A DNA stretch of 64,000 nt from an uncultured Collinsella sp. Its GTDB lineage: Bacteria; Actinomycetota; Coriobacteriia; Coriobacteriales; Coriobacteriaceae. The DNA lies in the NCBI GenBank assembly GCA_900542305.1, contig UQMU01000008.1:1-64000 (forward strand). Direction: 5' to 3'. The notes beneath the pieces are model-generated. The model saw nothing but the letters and a program-made list of their open reading frames with translations. It made no database searches and was not told the origin of the DNA. Shown in pieces: positions 16,634 through 24,274 of the stretch. Numbering within the stretch: position 1 is the first letter of the stretch; every line of letters starts with the position of its first letter. A program made the position numbers and the translations under genes.

Positions 16634-18097
16634 CTACACCGGAAGCATGCCAGAGATTGCCGTTACAATCACGCCAAAGACGACCATGAAAATGAAGAAC
16701 TTCCAAATGGTCTTCCACCATTGGCCAAACGAAATCCTAGCCACGGCAAGACCGGCGACCGTCATGCCCGCCACGGGGCTGATGGTGTTGATGGTCTGGT
16801 TGGCAAACTGGAGCGCGGTGACGGCTGCCTCGGGATTGAGGCCCATGAGCTCGGTCAGGGGGCCCATAACGGGCATGGTGAGCGCCGCCAGGCCAGAACT
16901 CGAGGGAACCAGCAAAGAGAGCAGGCCAAGGACGATATACATAAACGTGGTGTAGACGGCGGCGGGTGCACCGGCGAGCGCGGTAGCGAGCGCCTGGAGG
17001 ATGGTGTCGATGATCATGCCGCCCTCGGCGATGACCAGAATACCGCGAGCGATACCGATAACGATGGCAGCGTACGCAAAGTCGGCGAGACCCTTAACGA
17101 ACTCCTCTGCGATTGTCTGCTGGTCAAGACCGCCCAGGATACCGGCAAGCAAGCCCATGCCAAGGAACACGGCGGAAATCTCATTCATGTACCAGCCCTG
17201 GGTAACAAGACCCCAGACGATAATGCCCATACCGCAAGCAAAATCGATAAGCACGAGCTTCTGACGGATAGTGAACTCTTCCTCGATGGAGGCATCGGTC
17301 ACGGAAAACTCAATACGCTTGAGCTTATCGTCCTCGTACACAATGGACGACTCGGGGTTTTTCTTGACGCGCATGGCGTAGCGCATGGCCCATGCGATAC
17401 CGACGGCAGTGAAGATAACCCAAGAAACGGCGCGCAGCCACAGTTGCGGATTACCCTCGATGCCAATGATGCCTTGGGCGATCAAAACATTAAACGGGTC
17501 GATGGTCGAAGCACAATATCCCAGGTTAGGACCAAGGAAGCAGATGATGAATGCCGTCATCGAGTCATAACCGATACCCATCATGATGGGAATGAAGATG
17601 GCATAGAACGGCAGGGCTTCCTCAGACATACCAAACGTAGTGCCGCAAATGGACAGCAATGTCATCGTGATGGGAATGATGAGGATGTCCTTGTTCTTGA
17701 GCTTTTTAATCACACGGCTCATGCCGGCATTCAAAGCGTTGGTCTTGGTGATGATCGCGAACGATCCGCCAATCAATAAGACGAACGCAACGACGTCGGC
17801 AGCCTCCTGGATGCCCTTGGTGGGCGCTTGCAGAACCGCGAAGATATCCTGGCCCAGATTGATGGTCTCGCCGGTCTCGGAATCGGTGTAGTTCTTATCG
17901 ACCTGTTCATAGGTTCCAGCAACGGCGACTTCACGCTCGCCCGCCGCTGTCGAAATCGTCTTGCGCTGATACTGACCAGAGGGAACGATCCAAGTCAGGA
18001 CCGCAAAGACAACGATCAGCAAGAACATGATCGTATAGACATGCGGTAATTTGAACTTAAAACGTCTGTTTGTCTTCTTCGCCTTCGTATCTGACAT
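16634..18097 (-). CDS. YfcC/AbgT-type membrane carrier of the frl operon
   Basis: This 487-residue protein opens KLPHVYTIMFLLIVVFAVLTWIVPSGQY, the standard start of the YfcC family (C4-dicarboxylate anaerobic carrier/AbgT-related). It has about twelve membrane segments and the re-entrant-type motifs VPSSSGLAALTMPVMGPL and NQTINTISPVAGMT. Related carriers take up dipeptides, p-aminobenzoyl-glutamate or similar amides. It is the first gene of the operon and seems to replace the FrlA permease of E. coli. The start at MSDTKAKK follows GGAGG; the longer in-frame extension has no ribosome site. Confidence 0.85.
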   Translation of the reverse strand: MSDTKAKKTNRRFKFKLPHVYTIMFLLIVVFAVLTWIVPSGQYQRKTISTAAGEREVAVAGTYEQVDKNYTDSETGETINLGQDIFAVLQAPTKGIQEAADVVAFVLLIGGSFAIITKTNALNAGMSRVIKKLKNKDILIIPITMTLLSICGTTFGMSEEALPFYAIFIPIMMGIGYDSMTAFIICFLGPNLGYCASTIDPFNVLIAQGIIGIEGNPQLWLRAVSWVIFTAVGIAWAMRYAMRVKKNPESSIVYEDDKLKRIEFSVTDASIEEEFTIRQKLVLIDFACGMGIIVWGLVTQGWYMNEISAVFLGMGLLAGILGGLDQQTIAEEFVKGLADFAYAAIVIGIARGILVIAEGGMIIDTILQALATALAGAPAAVYTTFMYIVLGLLSLLVPSSSGLAALTMPVMGPLTELMGLNPEAAVTALQFANQTINTISPVAGMTVAGLAVARISFGQWWKTIWKFFIFMVVFGVIVTAISGMLPV

Positions 18098-18139
18098 AGA
18101 TACCTCCAAAGAACTCGAGACTGCATCGCATCTCGCTTC

Positions 18140-18178
18140 AACGTTTGCACAATGCAAACGTTCTATGACGTTCCATAG
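18140..18178 (-). promoter_or_regulatory. Two palindromic operator candidates upstream of the frl operon
   Basis: AACGTTTGCA-CAA-TGCAAACGTT (18140-18162) is a perfect palindrome with a 3-base centre. Directly next to it lies CTATG-N6-CATAG (18163-18178). Both are 45-80 bases before the carrier start. The GntR-type protein encoded just upstream is the likely ligand of at least one; the first resembles LacI-type sites. Confidence 0.6.
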
Positions 18179-18266
18179 ATTACCAGCAGCTTTTTCCTTC
18201 ATTAAGATAATTTCAAACTGATTGCCGCAACGCGGTTGAACGGTTGCGTTTGCGCCGTGAACGGTA

Positions 18267-18304
18267 TGGAAACGCCCGGTGAGATGATCCACCGGGCGTT
18301 TCCA
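18267..18304 (-). terminator. Terminator of the GntR gene
   Basis: TGGAAACGCCCGGT pairs with ACCGGGCGTTTCCA around a 10-base loop. It separates the regulator transcript from the frl operon; the T-run is short. Confidence 0.6.
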
Positions 18305-18315
18305 TTCGCAATGTC

Positions 18316-19059
18316 CTAGATGTCAAAAACGTAGCGAGACCCAACGATCCGCTGACGACCGATGATAAACGGCCGCCGCTGCTCATCGAAAAAGAAGGCT
18401 TCCATATAAAACAAGGGCTCGCCAACGGGAACTGCCAACAGTCGAGCGACCTCGGGCGACGCGCACGCGATCTCGAGCGTGCACGGGTCGGTAAACGCGG
18501 GCGTGCGGCCCGTCCGGTTGCGCACGAACTCAAAAATGGATTGGTTAGATAGAGGTGCCGTTGATAGATAGGCGTTGTCCTCGTAAACATATATGTTGTT
18601 CTCGAGCATGACAGGGACGCCATCGGCAGTGCGCACGCGCTCAACGCAAATCAAGTCAGCTCCAACGGGAACACCAAAGAACTGTGCTTCGGTGGAATCC
18701 GCCGGCAGTATCTTTCTCGAAATGACACACGCCCCCGGTTCCATTCCGTTAACGCGACATGCGTCCGAAAAACTCTGGACGTCATCCTTCTGGCGAATCT
18801 TGCGCTTAAGCTTGGGGGCATTGACAAACGTGCCTTTCCCCTGCCGCTTCGTTAGATAGCCCTGCTGGACGAGCTCCTCAATAGCGCGTCGCACGGTAAC
18901 GCGGCCAACTTTATAGCTCTCAGCCAATTCGAATTCGTTGGGTATCCGCGCGCCCGCCTTGTAGGCGCCGGAGTTGATTTCGTTTTTGATGATATCAATA
19001 ACCTGTTGGTACAGCGGTATCGCTGCTTTACCGTCAGTTGGCCCTTCAGTCGGTGGCAT
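18316..19059 (-). CDS. GntR-family regulator with UTRA domain, probable Amadori-operon regulator
   Basis: This is a 247-residue protein. Residues about 15-75 form the GntR winged helix (PLYQQVIDIIKNEI, then GRVTVRRAIEELVQQGYL and the wing KRQGKGTFV). Residues about 100-245 form a UTRA effector domain (ICVERVRTADGVPVMLENN and the closing RQRIVGSRYVFDI). HutC/FrlR-type regulators of this architecture respond to sugar phosphates or amino compounds. It is directly upstream of and parallel to the frl operon, separated by a terminator and two palindromes. Confidence 0.85.
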   Translation of the reverse strand: MPPTEGPTDGKAAIPLYQQVIDIIKNEINSGAYKAGARIPNEFELAESYKVGRVTVRRAIEELVQQGYLTKRQGKGTFVNAPKLKRKIRQKDDVQSFSDACRVNGMEPGACVISRKILPADSTEAQFFGVPVGADLICVERVRTADGVPVMLENNIYVYEDNAYLSTAPLSNQSIFEFVRNRTGRTPAFTDPCTLEIACASPEVARLLAVPVGEPLFYMEAFFFDEQRRPFIIGRQRIVGSRYVFDI

Positions 19060-19086
19060 ATACCCTCTCCCAGCACAATTAATTCT

Positions 19087-19125
19087 AAAACGGGCTTAAG
19101 GGCATTCAACAAGCCCTTAAGCCCG
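19087..19125 (-). terminator. Terminator of the HAD phosphatase gene
   Basis: CGGGCTTAAGGGC pairs perfectly with GCCCTTAAGCCCG and on the minus strand is followed by TTTTAGAATT. Confidence 0.75.
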
Positions 19126-19209
19126 CATTAGCTTAAAGTATGCTAGGTGTCGCACCAAAATGTTGGCTATTTACTCATCAGACCCGAAAAACGCGCAACT
19201 ACCGCGCTC

Positions 19210-19869
19210 CTAAGAAAGCGTGAGCAGCTCCGGCAGCTGGTCGATAATCTTGTCCGCGGCATCCTGGCTAAAGCCAAAGCGCTCCTCGCGCTTGGCAATG
19301 ACTGTCAGGCCGGCTCGCTTGCCGGCAGTGATGCCAGGCACCGAATCCTCGACGCAGCAGCAGCGATTCGCGGGCAGCCCCAGCAGGTCCAGCGCATGCA
19401 GGTAGATGTCGGGCTCGGGCTTGCTCTCCTTAAACTGCTCGCCGCTCACCACATACTCAAAGGCATCCGACAGCCCGCATGCGTTGAGCACTTCCTCGAT
19501 GCTAACCATGGGAGACGAGCTGGCAAGCGCCACGCGAACGCCACGGCGCGGCAGCTCTCGAATCGTATCCACGGCGCCTGGGTTAATCAAAGCCTGATAG
19601 TCGCGCGGACGCTTATGAGCCCATTCGTCCCAACGGGCCAACGCTTCATCGCCAGTGAAATGCCCCTTACCGGCGCGCTCAAACCAATCGACCAGCATAT
19701 GCAGGAAGAACTGATGCGAGGTACCGACCTGCCCATTCAACTCCTCTTGAGTCAGATTAAGCCCAAGCTCCTTGGCAAACGCGGCAGTCTCGCCCAGGTA
19801 GTAATACTCGGTATCGACGATGACGCCATCCATGTCAAAGATAACGGCGTCGAACGGAAATGCGGACAC
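19210..19869 (-). CDS. HAD-superfamily hydrolase, beta-phosphoglucomutase-like
   Basis: This 219-residue protein has the four HAD motifs: DAVIFDMDGVIVD (nucleophile Asp), VALASSSP, then Lys in FKESKPEPDIY, and CCVEDSVPGITAG. An alpha-helical cap lies between motifs I and II, as in beta-phosphoglucomutase and small-sugar phosphatases. The GTG start is chosen because GGGAGGG precedes it by about five bases; the longer frame to the next ATG runs through the terminator of the upstream gene. Confidence 0.82.
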   Translation of the reverse strand: MSAFPFDAVIFDMDGVIVDTEYYYLGETAAFAKELGLNLTQEELNGQVGTSHQFFLHMLVDWFERAGKGHFTGDEALARWDEWAHKRPRDYQALINPGAVDTIRELPRRGVRVALASSSPMVSIEEVLNACGLSDAFEYVVSGEQFKESKPEPDIYLHALDLLGLPANRCCCVEDSVPGITAGKRAGLTVIAKREERFGFSQDAADKIIDQLPELLTLS

Positions 19870-19884
19870 GGCACCCTCCCTAAC

Positions 19885-19910
19885 AAAAGGGCGCCCGCAA
19901 GCGGACGCCC
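19885..19910 (-). terminator. Terminator of the Cof-type phosphatase gene
   Basis: On the minus strand GGGCGTCCGC and GCGGGCGCCC form a stem followed by TTTT. Confidence 0.65.
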
Positions 19911-19932
19911 GAACCATGCACTATCGGCGATT

Positions 19933-20775
19933 CTAACCCAGTAGCTGGTCAAGTGCCACCGCGATACCGTCTTCGTTGTTGTTGGCGGTCACCATCTGGG
20001 CCACGGCCTTGACTTCATCGACAGCGTTACCCATGGCGACGCCGGTACCAGCCCACTCGATCATGGACTTGTCGTTCTGGCCGTCGCCAAACGATACGAC
20101 CTCGCTGGCATCGATGCCGAGCTTGGGCAGAGCACCCTCGAGCGCACGGGCTTTGTCGATACCGGGCGCCGTGTACTCAAAGTACCAGTCGGCCGTAAAC
20201 ATGCCCGAAAGCGTCTGCTTAAAGGGCGCGTACATTTCCTCGTAATGTGCCTGCAGGTAGGCCGGATCGCCCGCCGTCAGCAGCTTGTCCACGGGATAAG
20301 TGTCCACGACCTCATGCAAGCTCTCGACCTCGCGGATCTTAAGGTCGCAGGCATCGCGCTCGTATTTGACAATGTTTTTCTGCGAGCCATCCGGCAGCGT
20401 AATCATGCAGTGGTACGAGTCCTCGACATGCAAGTCGCGACCGAGCGAGATCATGGGGATCACATCATAGTTTTGCAGATGATCAATCAGACGGTGCAGT
20501 TCGTCAGCTGGCATGGCCTGGTCAAAAAGGACCTCATCGGTCTGAGCGTCGACAACATGCGCGCCATTGAAAGCGACTAGCAGACCGTCATGGTTTTGGA
20601 GGTCGAGCTCCTGTGCCAGAGCATGTAGCCCCCATGCGGGACGACCCGAAGCCAAGATGAGCTTAATGCCCGACTCCTGCGCCGCGAGCAGCTTTTCGCG
20701 CGTACGCGGGCTGATCACCTTCTGATCGTTGGTGAGCGTACCATCGATATCCATTGCGATGGCTTTAATTGCCAT
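19933..20775 (-). CDS. Cof-type HAD phosphatase
   Basis: This 280-residue protein starts KAIAMDIDGTLTNDQKV, has ILASGRPAWGL, and ends with VVSFGDGQNDKSMIEWAGTGVAMGNA, all hallmarks of the Cof/YidA branch (C2 cap) of HAD phosphatases. Members dephosphorylate sugar phosphates or flavin/pyridoxal precursors. The substrate is unknown. The ATG follows GGAGGCAC. It is parallel to the other HAD gene but separated by a terminator. Confidence 0.87.
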   Translation of the reverse strand: MAIKAIAMDIDGTLTNDQKVISPRTREKLLAAQESGIKLILASGRPAWGLHALAQELDLQNHDGLLVAFNGAHVVDAQTDEVLFDQAMPADELHRLIDHLQNYDVIPMISLGRDLHVEDSYHCMITLPDGSQKNIVKYERDACDLKIREVESLHEVVDTYPVDKLLTAGDPAYLQAHYEEMYAPFKQTLSGMFTADWYFEYTAPGIDKARALEGALPKLGIDASEVVSFGDGQNDKSMIEWAGTGVAMGNAVDEVKAVAQMVTANNNEDGIAVALDQLLG

Positions 20776-21264
20776 ATGTGCCTCCTTGCATCGTTTTTAT
20801 CGCGCACTATCTTATCCGAGCCGGGGCACGTTCGCACGGCGCGCGTATGACGGTTGCAAAACCACCCCATTTGAAACAAAGACAAAAAAGTACTTGCAAA
20901 GACGCGTTCCGACATATAAGTTGATAAAAGACCGCCGTTGCGGTTTTAAGTAGATCGAGCATATGAAGTTTGAGTTTTAGCGTGTAAGAGAAGGAAGATC
21001 GGCAAAGTACAACCCCAAACGCAATGACAACTTAATGAGGTAACTGCCACATGTGAGGCACCCAGGGCATTGCTGTCTCGATTTTGAGCACGATGCCTTC
21101 CGCCTTGCATGGGCCGTTCCATCCCGCCCCTGCAGCAACTGCCTCACGGGCTCATTGAAAACCGCATAGCACCCCAACGTCAGCACATCACCCACGGCAA
21201 GCACATCACTCACGACAACCAACACATCAACAAACAGCACGAACATCAACCGATTGGAGAAGCT
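20776..21264. other. 489-base gene-free stretch upstream of the ClpP/VirD4 cassette
   Basis: No convincing gene is seen. The left half is AT-rich and holds a small ACCGC/GCGGT hairpin with T-tract (20929-20944). Near 21180-21245 an imperfect CACATCAC/CACATCAA motif occurs three times at uneven spacing. The long 5' region may be an untranslated leader of the cassette. Confidence 0.4.
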
Positions 21265-22155
21265 ATGACAAACCACCACGCTGAAGACGGCGATAAGAAA
21301 AGCATTCTGGATGCCCGCATTGAGCGAGCATATGCAAACGAATATGACGCCGCCTTTGCCGCCGCGACCATAAAGAACTACGCGTCGCTACCGCTCGCGA
21401 CGATCTTGGCCGACCACCCTCAACTGCTGAAGCGCTGCACAAAGATCATGGGCGACCCCGACATTCGCAAGCTGACAGACCCCTATGCCCCAAAACGCGA
21501 CAACGATTCGTACGTTCTTACCGTAGGCTGCCTAGCCCATATGCTTACGGCGCTCGACACGAAACTCAAGCTCGAATGGGAACCCGACGAGCGTCATGAA
21601 CTCGAAAGTAAGCGGAACACCCTGCGCACCGCACTGTTCCTTCCGTTGGACGGCCTCAAGCGCTGCAACGTCGAGCTCAATACACAGGCGCGGCAAAAGC
21701 CCGGGACCACGGGGCAGAAAACTCCAAGACCCCATGCGGCCATCGTCGACCGCAACCGATATAACCGCATGACCGCGCACTTTTCCGCCGAGGGAGCAGC
21801 CATAAGGACGCTGATCGACCTGCTGTGCCTCCTGAGCATCAACGAGCTATTTGAGGGCTATCTCGCCCTTGTTCCCGCGACGGCACCCAAGTCGGTAGCA
21901 AAGATCATCGAGACCTGCAGACGCCAGTTTGAGCGCCATCGCAATGGCAGCGAGATGAACGCCAGCATCGCGCAGTACTACGCGGCTCATTACAAAAATG
22001 ACGGATGTGCCCCTGTCGAGCATCAGCTGCGGCTCGCCTACACCACGCCCGTCGCAACGCTCCATCGCTTTGGAGCCCTTGGCGCTTGCGAGCCGCACGA
22101 ACAGGCAGCCTGCCCCACAACCGAGCTCGATCTCAGGCTCGGACGAACCCTGTAG
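21265..22155 (+). CDS. Unrecognised protein, first gene of the ClpP/VirD4-like cassette
   Basis: This is a 296-residue soluble protein with no signal peptide or membrane segment. It is mostly helical in appearance, with charged stretches such as KKSILDARIERAYANEYDAAFAAATIKNY and a Pro/Gly-rich break near residue 150 (RQKPGTTGQKTPRP). I recognise no family. The start is the ATG behind GGAGAAGC. The ClpP-like gene follows after 63 bases on the same strand, so the two are probably co-transcribed. It could be a substrate, adaptor or DNA-binding component of the cassette; nothing in the sequence decides. Confidence 0.7.
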   Translation: MTNHHAEDGDKKSILDARIERAYANEYDAAFAAATIKNYASLPLATILADHPQLLKRCTKIMGDPDIRKLTDPYAPKRDNDSYVLTVGCLAHMLTALDTKLKLEWEPDERHELESKRNTLRTALFLPLDGLKRCNVELNTQARQKPGTTGQKTPRPHAAIVDRNRYNRMTAHFSAEGAAIRTLIDLLCLLSINELFEGYLALVPATAPKSVAKIIETCRRQFERHRNGSEMNASIAQYYAAHYKNDGCAPVEHQLRLAYTTPVATLHRFGALGACEPHEQAACPTTELDLRLGRTL

Positions 22156-22218
22156 CCTGCCAGCCCCTCCGCGGGCAACAATCCTATTCCACAACACAAC
22201 CAACAGAAAGGAGTCCTC

Positions 22219-22836
22219 ATGGACACCAATCATTCCCCCATCATCAGCCCCCTCACCATGCGTGAATCCGCCCGAGGTATCACGCTCACCAGCATTTACG
22301 ATGAGATGCTCGCCCGTCGCGAGCTCTCCGTCATGGGAAACATCGAAACCCCGATGGCCCACGACCTATGCCAGCAGATCCGCCTGCTCGATGCCACCGA
22401 CCCCAGCCGCCCCATCACCATATTTGTCGCCAGCGCCGGCGGAAGCGTGCGATCGGGTCTTGCGATCTATGACGCCATGCGCCTCGCATCGTGCCCCATC
22501 CGCACCGTCTGCCTGGAATTCGCCGCGTCCATGGGCGCCGTGATCTTTATGGGCGGCGACGATCGCCGTATGGCGCCCCATGCAGAGCTCATGATTCACG
22601 ACCCGCTGATCCCCCAGGGGGCAGGCGGCTCGGCACTTGCGCTGCAGGAAACCAGCCGGCGTCTCATGCAGACCCGCAAGATCCTCACGCAAATCCTCTC
22701 GGACCGCAGCGGCCTCACGCCCAAGCGCATCCAGTCCCTCACTGCAAAAGACACCTACCTTTCGGCCGAGCGCGCCGTCGAGCTCGGCTTTGCCCACGAA
22801 ATCCTCTCGACCACCAAGGAGGTCGCCCATGCCTAA
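22219..22836 (+). CDS. ClpP-like serine protease of the cassette
   Basis: This is a 205-residue ClpP-fold protein. The catalytic triad appears intact: Ser104 in FAASMGAVIFMGG, His127 in HAELMIHDPL, and Asp178 in AKDTYLSAERAVELGF. The oxyanion loop is ASAGGSV. The N-terminus (SIYDEMLARRELSVMGNIETPMAHDL) also follows ClpP. It is not next to a Clp ATPase, and several positions differ from housekeeping ClpP (MIHDP instead of MIHQP). Its last 8 bases overlap the start of the VirD4-like gene, showing coupling. Whether it forms a 14-mer or meets ClpX/ClpC is unknown. Confidence 0.87.
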   Translation: MDTNHSPIISPLTMRESARGITLTSIYDEMLARRELSVMGNIETPMAHDLCQQIRLLDATDPSRPITIFVASAGGSVRSGLAIYDAMRLASCPIRTVCLEFAASMGAVIFMGGDDRRMAPHAELMIHDPLIPQGAGGSALALQETSRRLMQTRKILTQILSDRSGLTPKRIQSLTAKDTYLSAERAVELGFAHEILSTTKEVAHA

Positions 22837-24133
22837 CCTCGCCAGCTGCCTCGCCGCACCTGAGTCCGCATCGTCCACCATCCTCGCCAAGGATCGAACG
22901 CTTTCCTGCGACACCCGCCAAACGGGACTCAACAACAACGCACTTGTGATCGGCCCCTCGGGAGCCGGCAAGACCCGAAACGTCCTCAAGCCCAACCTGC
23001 TGCAAATGAACGCAAGCTACATCGTGCTCGACACCAAAGGCACGCTCTGTCGCGAAGTGGGACCCGTGCTGGCAGCCCACGGTTACCGCGTGCAATGTCT
23101 CAACTTCGCCGACCTCAACACCGTCCCGGCCCTTGCGCCCGGCATCGAGCGCTGCGGCTACAACCCCCTGAGGCACATTCGCCGCAAGGCGGACGGCAGG
23201 CCCAACCAGCAGGACATCCTCTCGGTGGCAAAGGCCATCTGCCCCATCGAGGACAACAACCAGCCTTTTTGGGATCATGCGGCGGCAAACCTGCTGTCGT
23301 GTCTTATCGCCTACGTCACCGAACAGCTACCCGCCGACGAGCAGACGATCAGCTCGGTCATCAAGCTGATCGAGCACCTGCAGGACGGTGCCACGGGTCG
23401 ATTGTTTGACGACCTGATCACGACCGACCCACAAAGCTATGCCCTCTCGCTATGGCGGCGCTACGCCATTACGCAAAATGCCGAGCGCATGCACGCGAGC
23501 ATCGTCGGCATCCTTGCCGAAAAGGTCATGTGTCTGGGATTCGACGGTGCGGCACAGCTCTATCGTGAGTACCATCAGGTGGACTTCGCTTCCATGGGAC
23601 ACACCCCCTGCGCCCTGTTTGTAACCGTGAGCGATATCGACCGCAATCTCGATCCGCTGACCGGCCTCTTTATTACGCAGGCGTTTATGGGCCTCATTCG
23701 CGAGGCCGATAGGCAGCCCGACGGCAGCCTGCCCGTGCCCGTGCGCTTTATGCTCGATGACTTCGCAAATCTGCAGATCCCCCAGATCGACAACGTGCTC
23801 TCGATTATCCGAAGCCGCAACATCTGGGCAACGCTGCTGCTGCAGTCGACCAACCAGCTCGATGCGCTCTATGGCGAGGCACGCGCACGCTCCATCATGG
23901 GCAACTGCGACACGCATCTGGTGCTGGCGTTCCAGGATCCCGAGAGTGCCCGGGTGTTTTCCGACCGCGCCGACGCGCTGCCCAGCACGCTCATGGCGAC
24001 GCCGATTGATCGCTCGTGGCTCTTTGTACGCGGTCGCACTCCCGAACAGGTCGAGCGCTTTAGGCTCGAAGACCATCCGCTCTACGGGGAGCTGCCCGAG
24101 GCGCAGCGAGGCCATGCGGAGGCCGAGATCTAG
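22829..24133 (+). CDS. VirD4/TraG-like ATPase without membrane anchor
   Basis: This 434-residue protein of the type IV coupling-protein group has Walker A GPSGAGKT (42-49), SYIVLDTKGTL (64-73), QPFWDHAAANLL (145-156), Walker B VRFMLDDFANLQIP (305-318) and LLLQSTNQLDALYG (336-349). Usual coupling proteins carry two N-terminal membrane helices before Walker A; here only 41 polar residues precede it, so the protein is probably cytosolic. The start at MPNLASC sits behind AAGGAGGT within the ClpP-like gene. No relaxase or other conjugation gene is visible nearby. It might be a shortened conjugation relic or an ATPase working with the protease. Confidence 0.85.
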   Translation: MPNLASCLAAPESASSTILAKDRTLSCDTRQTGLNNNALVIGPSGAGKTRNVLKPNLLQMNASYIVLDTKGTLCREVGPVLAAHGYRVQCLNFADLNTVPALAPGIERCGYNPLRHIRRKADGRPNQQDILSVAKAICPIEDNNQPFWDHAAANLLSCLIAYVTEQLPADEQTISSVIKLIEHLQDGATGRLFDDLITTDPQSYALSLWRRYAITQNAERMHASIVGILAEKVMCLGFDGAAQLYREYHQVDFASMGHTPCALFVTVSDIDRNLDPLTGLFITQAFMGLIREADRQPDGSLPVPVRFMLDDFANLQIPQIDNVLSIIRSRNIWATLLLQSTNQLDALYGEARARSIMGNCDTHLVLAFQDPESARVFSDRADALPSTLMATPIDRSWLFVRGRTPEQVERFRLEDHPLYGELPEAQRGHAEAEI

Positions 24134-24210
24134 GCGCAGGGTTCTCGCAGCGCGCGGCGCCCCGGCGATGTTCCACAAAGGCCGCGCGCCCCGGGACCAC
24201 GGCAAAGCAA

Positions 24211-24242
24211 AGGGGCCCACATCCGATAGGATACGGGCCCCT
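24211..24242. terminator. Terminator between convergent cassette and pgi
   Basis: AGGGGCCC (24211-24218) pairs with GGGCCCCT (24235-24242), with an inner ATCC/GGAT stem around GATA. Confidence 0.65.
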
Positions 24243-24274
24243 GACTATAAGGCGCGATGCGTTAACAACAGCGA

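Noticed and set aside
16289..17779. 496-codon plus-strand frame opposite the amidohydrolase and carrier genes
   Set aside because: It spans two real genes on the other strand and has random composition (many Asp, His, Gly).
21170..21250. Repeated CACATCAC motifs taken as a possible CRISPR or iteron array
   Set aside because: Only three short, imperfect copies at unequal spacing with no spacer/repeat regularity and no cas or rep genes nearby.
21265..24133. Cassette as a complete conjugative element
   Set aside because: No relaxase, VirB4, integrase or attachment repeats are visible in the surrounding sequence, so only the ATPase and protease can be claimed.
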